This document shows, piece by piece, positions 1 through 5,050 of a stretch of 6,479 bases of DNA (positions within the stretch are counted from its first letter, which is position 1; each line of letters begins with the position of its first letter). Source of the DNA: Candidatus Bipolaricaulota bacterium (lineage in GTDB: Bacteria > Bipolaricaulota > Bipolaricaulia > RBG-16-55-9 > DRXL01); the NCBI GenBank assembly GCA_023512665.1, contig JAILZC010000055.1:1-6479 (forward strand), given 5' to 3'. The translations under genes were made by a program, and so were the position numbers. The notes below the pieces were generated by a model. That model made no database searches. It was given only the letters and a program-made list of their open reading frames with translations, and was not told the DNA's origin.

Positions 1-64
1 CCCCCACTCCCCACAGCCCCAGTCCGAACGCCACCAGCCACACCAGGTACAGGAGTCTCCGCAT
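1..64 (-). CDS. N-terminus of an unidentified membrane or secreted protein (cut by window edge)
   Basis: An ATG on the minus strand at 62-64 opens a frame that stays open for 21 codons to the window edge. The peptide starts Met-Arg-Arg-Leu-Leu and continues with an almost unbroken run of Leu, Val, Trp, Phe, Ala and Gly. That is a signal peptide or first transmembrane helix with a positive N-terminus. The start lies 8 bases after the stop of the iron-sulfur subunit gene, and the gap contains a purine-rich GGTGAGG, so the two genes are very probably co-transcribed and translated together. In complex iron-sulfur molybdoenzyme operons the gene after the ferredoxin subunit is usually the membrane anchor (NrfD/PsrC/DmsC type), which fits the hydrophobic start. 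Twenty-one residues cannot prove that, and a secreted cytochrome or other exported protein is possible. The existence of the gene is fairly secure; its identity is inference. Confidence 0.6.
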   Translation of the reverse strand, partial: MRRLLYLVWLVAFGLGLWGVG

Positions 65-72
65 GCCTCACC

Positions 73-795
73 TCACAGCAGGTAGTACACGCGGGGCTTG
101 GTTCCGAGCTCCTCTTTCAGCCGGACCGCGTTGGGCCGGTGCATCAGCTCGCTCACCAAGGCCTCGGGGTCCTCGGCGTCGCCGAAGTACGTGGCACGCC
201 CGATGCAGCTCGTCACGCACTCCGGCAACATCCCGGCTTCCAGCCGGTGCAGGCAGAAGTGGCACTTCCGCGCGTTCCCCACGGGGGAGGCGTCCCCCTC
301 CCGCTTCCAGGGCTTCCCGTACTCGAAGTTGGGCACCTCCTCCACGGGGCTGCGTTCCGGCGTGCCGTCCGTGTAGTGCTCCCCCGCGTCGAAGGTGCGC
401 GCGTTGTACGGGCAGGCCACGATGCAGTAGCGGCACCCGATGCACTGGTCGTAGTTGATAGCCACGATCCCGTCGGCGCGTTTGTAGGTGGCGTTCACAG
501 GACAGACGGGGACGCACGGCGGGTTGTCGCACTGCATGCACGGGCGCGGGATGAACCGACGAGTGACGTTGGGGTACTCACCGATCTCTTCTTCTATGAC
601 CGGCCGGTAGACGACCCCCGGCGGCAGCTTGTTTTCCGCAATGCAGGCAATGGTGCACGCATGGCAGCCGACGCACTTGCGCAAATCTATGACCATCACC
701 CAGCGCCGCTGGGCTATTGGTTTCTGGAGCGCGCGCTGTAGGTCCTCGTGCATCCGCTGCAAGACGTCTATTTTCTCTAAGGTCACGGTGCTCAT
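73..795 (-). CDS. Four-[4Fe-4S] ferredoxin electron-transfer subunit of a DMSO-reductase-family molybdoenzyme
   Basis: This 240-residue protein has the full cysteine set of the DmsB/PsrB/PhsB/TtrB/SoeB family. There are sixteen Cys in four groups: 41, 44, 47, 51; 86, 89, 94, 98; 118, 121, 124, 128; and 178, 181, 193, 197. They match the CxxCxxCxxxC and CxxCxxxxCxxxC patterns, the third group is [12 protein letters not shown], and together they bind four [4Fe-4S] clusters. In known complexes this subunit passes electrons between the molybdopterin subunit and a membrane quinone-reactive subunit. Residues 1-30 form a polar, probably helical extension with no Tat or Sec signal, so the protein is cytoplasmic or exported only with a partner. 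The start is supported by an AAGGGAGAC ribosome binding site at 801-809. A hydrophobic protein follows 8 bases downstream; no catalytic subunit is visible. Family membership is certain, but the substrate (sulfur, polysulfide, tetrathionate, sulfite or other) cannot be told from this subunit. Confidence 0.93.
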   Translation of the reverse strand: MSTVTLEKIDVLQRMHEDLQRALQKPIAQRRWVMVIDLRKCVGCHACTIACIAENKLPPGVVYRPVIEEEIGEYPNVTRRFIPRPCMQCDNPPCVPVCPVNATYKRADGIVAINYDQCIGCRYCIVACPYNARTFDAGEHYTDGTPERSPVEEVPNFEYGKPWKREGDASPVGNARKCHFCLHRLEAGMLPECVTSCIGRATYFGDAEDPEALVSELMHRPNAVRLKEELGTKPRVYYLL

Positions 796-800
796 AGGCC

Positions 801-851
801 GTCTCCCTTCGGGACATTTTTAAGTATACCGGCCCAGATCGGCTGTGCCTA
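801..851 (-). promoter_or_regulatory. Candidate promoter and RBS of the iron-sulfur subunit operon
   Basis: Reading the minus strand, TAGGCA (846-851, 4 of 6 to the -35 consensus) lies 17 bases before TATACT (823-828, 5 of 6 to the -10 consensus). A transcript would start near 816 and carry the AAGGGAGAC ribosome binding site at 801-809, five bases from the ATG. The geometry is good, but it is a consensus match made by eye. Confidence 0.5.
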
Positions 852-869
852 TGATCGCCGACAGGCACA
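844..869. promoter_or_regulatory. Perfect 7-12-7 inverted repeat (candidate operator)
   Basis: TGTGCCT at 844-850 is the exact reverse complement of AGGCACA at 863-869, with 12 bases between. The left arm overlaps the candidate -35 of the iron-sulfur operon, where a repressor could act. A second, shorter dyad, CTGAT-ctga-ATCAG, sits next to it at 873-886. Both lie between the divergent iron-sulfur operon and the pstS remnant. The symmetry is seen directly; the operator role is inference. Confidence 0.4.
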
Positions 870-928
870 AATCTGATCTGAATCAGGACGCGCCCCGTCA
901 CCGATCCTCTATCCGGCCCAGGTCGTTT

Positions 929-968
929 TATAAGGGAGCAGCCAACGAGGCTGCACCAAGAAAGAGGT
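929..968 (+). promoter_or_regulatory. Leader of the pstS remnant: -10 box, 5' hairpin and RBS
   Basis: TATAAG at 929-934 resembles a -10 box, but no convincing -35 is seen. Transcription from it would begin near 941, beside a perfect 6-bp hairpin GCAGCC-aacga-GGCTGC (938-954). AAGAGGTGA at 962-970 is a good ribosome binding site for the ATG at 978. The expression signals therefore appear intact although the gene behind them is destroyed. Confidence 0.45.
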
Positions 969-977
969 GATTCTCAG

Positions 978-1435
978 ATGCGATTTGGCAAAAACGTCTG
1001 GACGGTAGTCGGATTGGTCGTGTTAGGTGTAACGGTCTTGGGATTGGCCCGATCACCCCGGTCTGGCGCTCTGACGGCGGCGGGACGACCTACGTCTTCA
1101 CGGAGTTTCTCAGCGCCTTCGACAAAGCTTTCACCGCCAGCACCGACCCGGCAAAGAACTTTAAGGTCGGCAAGGGAGCCGAAAAATTCGAGTTCGTCGC
1201 CGGTACACTAGATGCGATCTCCAAAGCCGCGGCCGGCGTGAAGATCCCCGATGACTTCCGAGTTTCTTTAGTCAACCCGCCCAAGGAAGCCAAGGGCGCG
1301 TACCCAATCAGTTTTATGGCCTACACGCTCGTCTGGCAGAAGCTCGACTATCTGGGCTCGGAGGCCAAAGCGAAGGCGCTGGCAGAGTTCCTCTTTGGCT
1401 TCCCCTTTTCTTTGCATGTAGCGGTGCAGCGATGA
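978..1435 (+). pseudogene. pstS: Remnant of a phosphate ABC transporter substrate-binding protein (PstS)
   Basis: The frame from ATG 978 gives a clear signal peptide, starting MRFGKNVW and ending VTVLGLA about codon 24. After about 1049 the recognisable protein is in another frame (1049-1435). It reads ITPVW and then RSDGGGTTYVFTEFLSAF, the phosphate-binding signature of PstS, later IPDDFRVSLVNPP and KGAYPISFMAYTLVWQ, which match the PstS C-terminal lobe, and finally an unusual end at a TGA (1433-1435). PstS proteins are normally about 320-380 residues. Here the whole stretch between signal peptide and RSDG motif is missing. The GxIGYVE region expected between VGKG and the FVA-x-LDAIS segment also appears deleted, and the normal C-terminus after the helix ending AEFLF is replaced. 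Several deletions plus a frame change rule out a working transporter component. No pstCAB or phoU follows; maeB comes next. Family identity is firm and decay is firm; the exact breakpoints are estimates. Confidence 0.85.
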
Positions 1436-1481
1436 TCAGAGTCGTAGCCTCCCCTGTAGCCCGTCATTGCATCTAGCTATT

Positions 1482-1499
1482 TATAATTCATCATGATGA
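1482..1499 (+). promoter_or_regulatory. maeB promoter -10 box with 12-bp palindrome over the start site
   Basis: TATAAT at 1482-1487 is a perfect -10 box, although no good -35 lies 16-18 bases upstream. It is followed at once by TCATCATGATGA (1488-1499), a perfect 12-bp palindrome covering the expected transcription start near 1494. A regulator bound there would block transcription of maeB. The leader would be about 90 bases. The rest of the 149-base gap (1436-1584) shows no gene. Confidence 0.45.
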
Positions 1500-1584
1500 T
1501 CAAGATCACGTCAGAAGGTATCGCCGATCATGGCACATCGCAAACCGTTCAGCTAGAGTGGAAATGGAATCGAGGTGATGGCTG

Positions 1585-3873
1585 ATGGGGCTCAAGCAAG
1601 AGGCGTTAGAGTATCATAGCAAGTCGCCGCCGGGCAAGTGGGAGATCACGCCCACCAAGCCCTGTCTGACCCAGCGCGATCTCTCGCTCGCCTACACGCC
1701 CGGCGTCGCCGAACCCTGCTTGGAGATCCAGAAGAACCCCGAAGATGCGTTCAAGTACACGACCAAAGGCAACTTGGTCGCCGTGGTCACCAATGGCACG
1801 GCCGTCTTGGGGTTGGGCAATATTGGCGCTCTGGCGGGCAAGCCCGTCATGGAGGGCAAAGCCCTGCTCTTTAAGCGTTTCGCCGATATTGACTCGATAG
1901 ATATTGAGGTAAACACGGAAGACCCCGATCTCATTATTCAGACCGTTAAGCTCTTAGAACCCACGTTTGGCGGCGTCAATCTGGAGGATATCAAGGCCCC
2001 GGAGTGCTTCTATATCGAAGAGACCCTCAAGAAAGAGATGAACATTCCCGTCTTCCATGACGACCAGCACGGCACCGCTATTATTTCGGGGGCGGCGCTG
2101 CTCAACGCGCTGGAGTTGGTGGGCAAGCGCATAGATCAGATTAAAATTGTCTTCAACGGCGCCGGCGCCTCAGCCATTGCTACTGCAAAGTTCTACGTTC
2201 TTTTGGGGGCCAAGAGAGAAAATATTATTCTCTGCGACACCAAGGGCGTGATCTACCAAGGGCGCACGGAGGGCATGAACCCGTACAAGCAAGAATTCGC
2301 TGCCAAGACGAAGGCTCGCACCTTGGCTGAGGCTTTAGCCGACGCTGACGTCTTCGTCGGGCTGTCGGCGGCGGTAGGCGGCTTGGTGACTCAAGAGATG
2401 GTCAAGAGCATGGCCAAGAAGCCCATTATCTTTGCCATGGCCAACCCCATCCCGGAGATCCTGCCCCATGAGGTCAAAGCCGTTCGCCCCGATGCTATCG
2501 TCGCTACGGGGCGCTCCGACTTCCCCAACCAAGTCAATAACGTCTTAGGATTTCCGTTCATCTTCCGGGGGGCGCTCGATGTCCACGCCACTCAGATCAA
2601 CGAAGCGATGAAGGTCGCAGCAGCGAAAGCGCTCGCCGCGCTGGCCAAGGAGGACGTCCCGGACTCCGTCGTCAAGGCGTATGGCTTGGAATCTCTGCAC
2701 TTTGGGCCGGATTATATCATTCCCAAGCCGTTGGACCCCAGGGTGCTGCTGTGGGAGGCTCCCGCCGTCGCTCAAGCTGCGATGGAGACGGGCGTAGCGC
2801 GCATCAAGATTGATCTAGAAAAATACAAAGAGCAGCTCGAAGCGCGATTGGGCAAATCCCGCGAGATGATGCGGATTATCCTCAACAAGGCGCGCGCCAA
2901 TCCTAAGAGAATCGTCTTGGCCGAGGGCGAGCACGAGAAGATGATCCGCGCGGCGTATCAGTTAACCTTCGAGCGCATCGCGAAGCCCATTCTGCTGGGC
3001 GATGCGCCGACGATCCGCGCGCGCGCCCAAGCCCTGGGGATCAATCTCAACGGGATCGAAGTGATAGATCCGCGCACCGACGCGCGCCGCGAACGCTACG
3101 CCCAGCGGCTCTATGAGCTGCGCTGCCGCAAGGGCGTGGCGCTCAACGAAGCGTATGAGCTTATCACGCGGCCCAATTACTTTGCTGCCGTCATGGTCGA
3201 GCTGGGCGACGCCGACGGCATGATCGCCGGCTTGGGCTTCCACTATCCAGAGGGGCTGCGCCCCATCTTGCAGATCATCAAGACCTGCCCCGACTGCAAG
3301 ACCATCGCCGGAGCGTATCTGATCACGCTCAAGAATCGAGTCTTGCTCTTTGCCGATGCGACGGTCAACGTCGAGACCGACGCGGAGAAGCTCGCTGAGA
3401 TCGCGATCTTGACGGCGCGCTTGGCGAGAGACTTTAACATCGAGCCGAGAATCGCAATGCTCTCGTACTCGGACTTTGGCAGCGTGCGCCATGCGCGCAC
3501 GGAGCGTGTCCGTCGCGCGGTCGAGCTTGTGCGGCAGCGCGATCCCAGCTTAATTATAGACGGCGAGATGCAGGCGGACACCGCGCTCATCCCGGAGATA
3601 CTCAATGGGGGGTATCCGTTCAATCAGCTCAAGGAGCCTGCGAACGTCTTGATCTTCCCCAATTTGGAGTCGGGCAATATCAGCTACAAGCTCGTGCAAT
3701 GTCTGGCCAACGCGGAGATCGTAGGGCCGATCTTGATTGGGACAGGCAAGCCCGCTCACGTGTTGCAGCGCTACCACGAAGTGAAAGACATTGTGAATCT
3801 TGCGGCGATCGCGGTCGTCCAGGCCCAGCAGTTAGAAGAGTCCCTCAAGGGGTGCTGTCCGGAGTCCAAGTAG
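1585..3873 (+). CDS. maeB: NADP-dependent malic enzyme with phosphotransacetylase-like C-terminal domain
   Basis: This 762-residue protein is the length of E. coli MaeB. It converts malate to pyruvate and CO2 with reduction of NAD(P), linking the TCA cycle to pyruvate and supplying NADPH; it is cytoplasmic. The N-terminal malic enzyme domain (about 1-410) has the catalytic Tyr37 in YTPGVAEP, Lys92 in MEGKALLFK, acidic metal ligands at Glu134-Asp135 and Asp159-Asp160 (HDDQHGT), the nucleotide-binding GAGASA at 192-197, and NPIPE at 287-291. The C-terminal region (about 427-757) is a phosphate acetyltransferase fold with the ADATVN (590-595), DGEMQAD (from 659) and [13 protein letters not shown] (from 691) motifs. 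In characterised MaeB proteins this domain is regulatory and binds acetyl-CoA. Start at ATG 1585 is supported by GAGGTGAT six bases upstream. It stands alone as a single-gene unit. The cofactor preference is from family knowledge, not seen here. Confidence 0.97.
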   Translation: MGLKQEALEYHSKSPPGKWEITPTKPCLTQRDLSLAYTPGVAEPCLEIQKNPEDAFKYTTKGNLVAVVTNGTAVLGLGNIGALAGKPVMEGKALLFKRFADIDSIDIEVNTEDPDLIIQTVKLLEPTFGGVNLEDIKAPECFYIEETLKKEMNIPVFHDDQHGTAIISGAALLNALELVGKRIDQIKIVFNGAGASAIATAKFYVLLGAKRENIILCDTKGVIYQGRTEGMNPYKQEFAAKTKARTLAEALADADVFVGLSAAVGGLVTQEMVKSMAKKPIIFAMANPIPEILPHEVKAVRPDAIVATGRSDFPNQVNNVLGFPFIFRGALDVHATQINEAMKVAAAKALAALAKEDVPDSVVKAYGLESLHFGPDYIIPKPLDPRVLLWEAPAVAQAAMETGVARIKIDLEKYKEQLEARLGKSREMMRIILNKARANPKRIVLAEGEHEKMIRAAYQLTFERIAKPILLGDAPTIRARAQALGINLNGIEVIDPRTDARRERYAQRLYELRCRKGVALNEAYELITRPNYFAAVMVELGDADGMIAGLGFHYPEGLRPILQIIKTCPDCKTIAGAYLITLKNRVLLFADATVNVETDAEKLAEIAILTARLARDFNIEPRIAMLSYSDFGSVRHARTERVRRAVELVRQRDPSLIIDGEMQADTALIPEILNGGYPFNQLKEPANVLIFPNLESGNISYKLVQCLANAEIVGPILIGTGKPAHVLQRYHEVKDIVNLAAIAVVQAQQLEESLKGCCPESK

Positions 3874-3895
3874 TCGCGCACAGAAGACAAGCAAC

Positions 3896-3931
3896 GATCC
3901 CACGCCCTGACGCCTCTCCACTTTTGGGATC
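3896..3931 (+). other. 7-bp inverted repeat after maeB (weak terminator candidate)
   Basis: GATCCCA (3896-3902) is the reverse complement of TGGGATC (3925-3931), with a 22-base loop. It lies 23 bases after the maeB stop and before the riboswitch promoter, where a terminator is expected. The loop is long and no T-run follows, so this is not a convincing intrinsic terminator. I report it as a repeat with an unproven role. Confidence 0.25.
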
Positions 3932-3936
3932 ATCTA

Positions 3937-3965
3937 TTGCCTTCTCCATCATTCTGTGTTAAGCT
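3937..3965 (+). promoter_or_regulatory. Candidate promoter for the riboswitch transcript
   Basis: TTGCCT (3937-3942, 4 of 6 to -35) and TAAGCT (3960-3965, 3 of 6 to -10) are spaced by exactly 17 bases. The predicted start near 3972 falls two bases before the first base of the riboswitch P1 helix. The boxes are weak and the match between start site and RNA structure is the main support. Confidence 0.35.
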
Positions 3966-3973
3966 ATTTTTGC

Positions 3974-4053
3974 CATCTTTGCTCAAGGGCGAACCCTCTG
4001 CGAAGGGGGGCAAAGCCACGGGTCTTCTGGAGATGGCCGGGCTACCAAAGATG
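3974..4053 (+). ncRNA. GEMM-I cyclic-dinucleotide riboswitch (c-di-GMP-I class)
   Basis: The aptamer has all the elements of the GEMM-I family. P1 is a perfect 8-bp helix, CATCTTTG (3974-3981) with CAAAGATG (4046-4053). Inside it is GGGCGAACC (3987-3995), matching the conserved GGGCAAACC with A changed to G at one position. A 6-bp hairpin follows, CCCTCT/AGGGGG (3994-3999 with 4004-4009, including one T-G pair), capped by a GNRA tetraloop GCGA (4000-4003). Next is the nearly invariant GCAAAGCCACGGG (4010-4022), then a short P3 stem GTCT/AGAT around loop TCTGG, then GGCCGGGCTACC (4035-4046) carrying the tetraloop-receptor side. Family members sense c-di-GMP; a subset in Geobacter and relatives (GEMM-Ib) senses 3',3'-cGAMP. 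The ligand-contacting position equivalent to G20 of the Vc2 aptamer appears to be G here, which favours c-di-GMP, but this rests on a hand alignment. It controls the transporter-protein remnant that follows. Confidence 0.92.
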
Positions 4054-4094
4054 CGAAAAGTATCGTGCACGGCGTGTGAAGGTTCTGCTTGGGA

Positions 4095-4135
4095 GGCTCT
4101 GTAGAAATCCTTGAGCTAGGAGGAGCCATAGCGTG
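4095..4135 (+). promoter_or_regulatory. Riboswitch expression platform: Shine-Dalgarno site that can be hidden in a hairpin
   Basis: AGGAGG (4118-4123) is a strong ribosome binding site, nine bases before a GTG at 4133. Two competing pairings can cover it. TCCT (4108-4111) pairs with AGGA (4118-4121) around a 6-base loop. GGCTC (4095-4099) pairs with GAGCC (4123-4127). No T-run terminator is present between aptamer and start, so the arrangement suggests translational rather than transcriptional control. The pairing is visible, but no pairing partner linking it to the aptamer was established. Confidence 0.4.
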
Positions 4136-4335
4136 AAACGGTGATCCCTGCCCACAAGCGCAAGGCGTTAGCATCTGAGCTTCAAAAGATTATGTCCGAA
4201 GAGCTGCCGATCATCCCCTTGTGGAGCCGCAAGGCGATCTTGGCTGCTTCAGAAGCTTTGGGCAACATAGAAGCGTTTACGGCCAACGCCTACGGCGTGC
4301 AGGAGTTTTTAGCCGTCATCTTCCGAAGGCGCTAG
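4133..4335 (+). pseudogene. Truncated family-5 (peptide-type) ABC transporter substrate-binding protein, riboswitch-controlled
   Basis: The start signalled by the ribosome binding site is GTG 4133, but it reads only Met-Lys-Arg before a TGA at 4142-4144. From 4141, in another frame, the sequence reads HKRKALASELQKIMSEELP, IIPLW, and later VQEFLAVIFRRR to TAG at 4333-4335. This is the usual end of SBP_bac_5 proteins (oligopeptide, dipeptide or nickel binding), where a helix of the type RKALYxELQKIxxEELPxIPLW precedes the final strand. A full-length member has about 500-600 residues; about 60 remain. Met-Lys-Arg looks like the first residues of a lost signal peptide, so almost the entire gene between signal start and tail is gone. 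A GTG at 4141 could in principle start a 64-residue peptide, but it has no ribosome binding site at a usual distance and would be only a scrap of the fold. Confidence 0.78.
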
Positions 4336-4338
4336 CGC
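4288..4338 (+). repeat. Direct repeat, copy A (binding-protein tail)
   Basis: These 51 bases match 4989-5039 at 43 positions without gaps, exactly 701 bp apart. Seven of the eight differences are silent; the other changes Gly to Asp. Both copies end with the 10-bp palindrome GCGCTAGCGC centred on the TAG stop codon (4329-4338 here). Silent divergence points to two paralogous genes that were once both functional, not to a recent copy. Confidence 0.85.
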
Positions 4339-4355
4339 TGCGGTGGATGACGCGG

Positions 4356-4412
4356 CAGCTCTTGGCCTCTGGCTCCAGAGACAGGACGATCAAGCTGTGG
4401 GACATCAGCGAT
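4356..4412 (+). pseudogene. WD40-repeat gene fragment A
   Basis: The frame at 4356-4412 reads QLLASGSRDRTIKLWDISD, the unmistakable second half of a WD40 blade (LLASGSxDxTIKLWD). No start, no preceding or following blade and no full gene is present; the frame runs on without family similarity to a stop near 4475. It starts only 18 bases after the end of direct repeat A, so different gene fragments are directly abutted. WD40 proteins normally have four to eight such repeats of about 40 residues. Confidence 0.75.
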
Positions 4413-4436
4413 CTGGCGGGGAGGTGGATCGCCAGA

Positions 4437-4476
4437 GGCCGGGGAGGTAGCTCGCCCCGGCCCCACGTGATATAAT
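4437..4476 (+). promoter_or_regulatory. hicBA promoter: perfect -10 box next to an 8-bp inverted repeat
   Basis: TATAAT at 4471-4476 is a perfect -10 box and lies only 10 bases before the hicB ATG. Directly upstream, GGCCGGGG (4437-4444) and CCCCGGCC (4455-4462) form a perfect inverted repeat with a 10-base loop, spanning where the -35 should be; no good -35 sequence is visible. The position suits an operator for autoregulation, as toxin-antitoxin promoters usually have. It could alternatively act as a hairpin terminator for transcription from upstream, although no T-run follows. Confidence 0.6.
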
Positions 4477-4486
4477 AGCTCAGCCT

Positions 4487-4693
4487 ATGGATGAAATCAT
4501 CTTTCTTGTGGAAGAATCGCCCGAAGGGGGCTATGAGGCTCATGCCCTCGGTGAGGCCATCTTCACCGAGGCCGAAACCCTCCCAGAACTTAAAGAGCGC
4601 GTCCGCGATGCTGTCCGCTGCCATTTCGACGAAGCCCGCCGGCCCCGGATCATCCGCCTCCATCTTGTGAAGGACGAACTCATCCCCGTATGA
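4487..4693 (+). CDS. hicB: HicB-type antitoxin (short form)
   Basis: This 68-residue protein has the HicB partial RNase-H-like fold. The pattern IIFLVEESPEGGYEAHALG, then IFTEAETLPELKERVRDAV and RCHF, is typical of short HicB antitoxins. HicB binds and neutralises the HicA toxin. It comes first, overlaps hicA by ATGA (4690-4693), and is therefore translationally coupled to it. The protein ends after the fold and lacks the C-terminal ribbon-helix-helix or helix-turn-helix DNA-binding domain of longer HicB proteins, so how the operon is autoregulated is unclear. With the -10 box at 4471-4476, transcription should start about 4483, leaving almost no leader and no Shine-Dalgarno site, so translation is probably leaderless. 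Related short proteins are, from memory, sometimes misnamed 2-oxoisovalerate dehydrogenase subunits in databases; nothing here supports that. Confidence 0.88.
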   Translation: MDEIIFLVEESPEGGYEAHALGEAIFTEAETLPELKERVRDAVRCHFDEARRPRIIRLHLVKDELIPV

Positions 4694-4953
4694 AGCTGCC
4701 GCGCGACCTGGGCGGGGAGGAGCTAGCCCGTGTCCTGGCTCAGCTCGGCTACCAGATCACCCGCCAGACCGGAAGCCATCTGCGGCTGACGACCACCACT
4801 GGCGGAGAGCACCATGTTACCATTCCCAAGCATAAGCCCTTGAAGGTAGGAACACTTAACCGTGTCCTCAACGAGGTAGCTCAACACCTGGGGATGGATA
4901 AGCAAGAACTACTACGAAGATTGTTCCCTGAGAGAGCCAGCCTTCAGCCCTGA
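4690..4953 (+). CDS. hicA: HicA-type mRNA interferase toxin
   Basis: This 87-residue protein matches the HicA (YcfA) family, a small double-stranded-RNA-binding-like fold that cleaves mRNA and stops growth until neutralised by HicB. The catalytic His30 sits in TGSHLRL, followed by HHVTIPKHKPLKVGTLNRVL, the conserved strand and helix. The GSH motif and the fold are complete, so the toxin is probably active. The start overlaps the hicB stop. Typical family members end just after the helix equivalent to KQELLRRLF. The last eight residues (ERASLQP with the preceding Pro) are read from DNA that, in another frame, encodes a WD40 fragment, so the C-terminal tail seems to have been acquired at a recombination junction near 4930-4943. 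Confidence 0.9.
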   Translation: MKLPRDLGGEELARVLAQLGYQITRQTGSHLRLTTTTGGEHHVTIPKHKPLKVGTLNRVLNEVAQHLGMDKQELLRRLFPERASLQP

Positions 4954-4985
4954 GGGGAAGCTCTTGGCCTCCGACTCCGGAGACT
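4943..4985 (+). pseudogene. WD40-repeat gene fragment B
   Basis: The frame from 4943 reads FSPEGKLLASDSGD, the start of a WD40 blade (FSPDGKLLASGSxD). It overlaps the last codons of hicA in a different frame and breaks off at about 4985, where the binding-protein tail begins. Its stretch at 4959-4984 matches fragment A (4357-4382) with three mismatches. Together the fragments carry the first and second halves of a blade, on either side of hicBA. Confidence 0.65.
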
Positions 4986-5039
4986 ACCGCCTACGACGTG
5001 CAGGAGTTTCTCGCTGTCATTTTTAGGAGGCGCTAGCGC
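4986..5039 (+). pseudogene. Second copy of the binding-protein C-terminus (direct repeat, copy B)
   Basis: The frame at 4986-5036 reads TAYDVQEFLAVIFRRR and stops at TAG (5034-5036). This repeats the tail of the truncated family-5 binding protein at 4288-4335, mostly through silent differences. It also carries the GCGCTAGCGC palindrome over the stop (5030-5039). Nothing else of this second gene is left: its left edge is fused directly to WD40 fragment B. It lies 11 bases before the panB stop codon on the opposite strand. Confidence 0.75.
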
Positions 5040-5050
5040 AAAACACTAGC

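Noticed and set aside
68..741. Several long open frames on both strands overlapping the iron-sulfur gene
   Set aside because: They are Arg/Pro/Ala-rich or fragmentary shadow frames of a GC-rich gene. The minus frame at 73-795 alone shows conserved cysteine motifs and a ribosome binding site.
978..1211. A 77-residue secreted protein starting with the signal peptide at 978
   Set aside because: After codon 24 this frame is only the out-of-frame reading of PstS sequence, with no family similarity of its own.
2962..3492. Minus-strand open frame of 176 codons inside maeB
   Set aside because: It lies wholly within the phosphotransacetylase-like domain of maeB, which is conserved in frame, and encodes no recognisable family.
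3896..3931. Intrinsic terminator for maeB
   Set aside because: The 7-bp stem has a 22-base loop and no T-run follows, so it was kept only as a low-confidence inverted repeat.
4141..4335. A genuine small gene starting at GTG 4141
   Set aside because: The peptide is simply the C-terminal end of a family-5 binding protein, and the ribosome binding site is placed for GTG 4133, not 4141.
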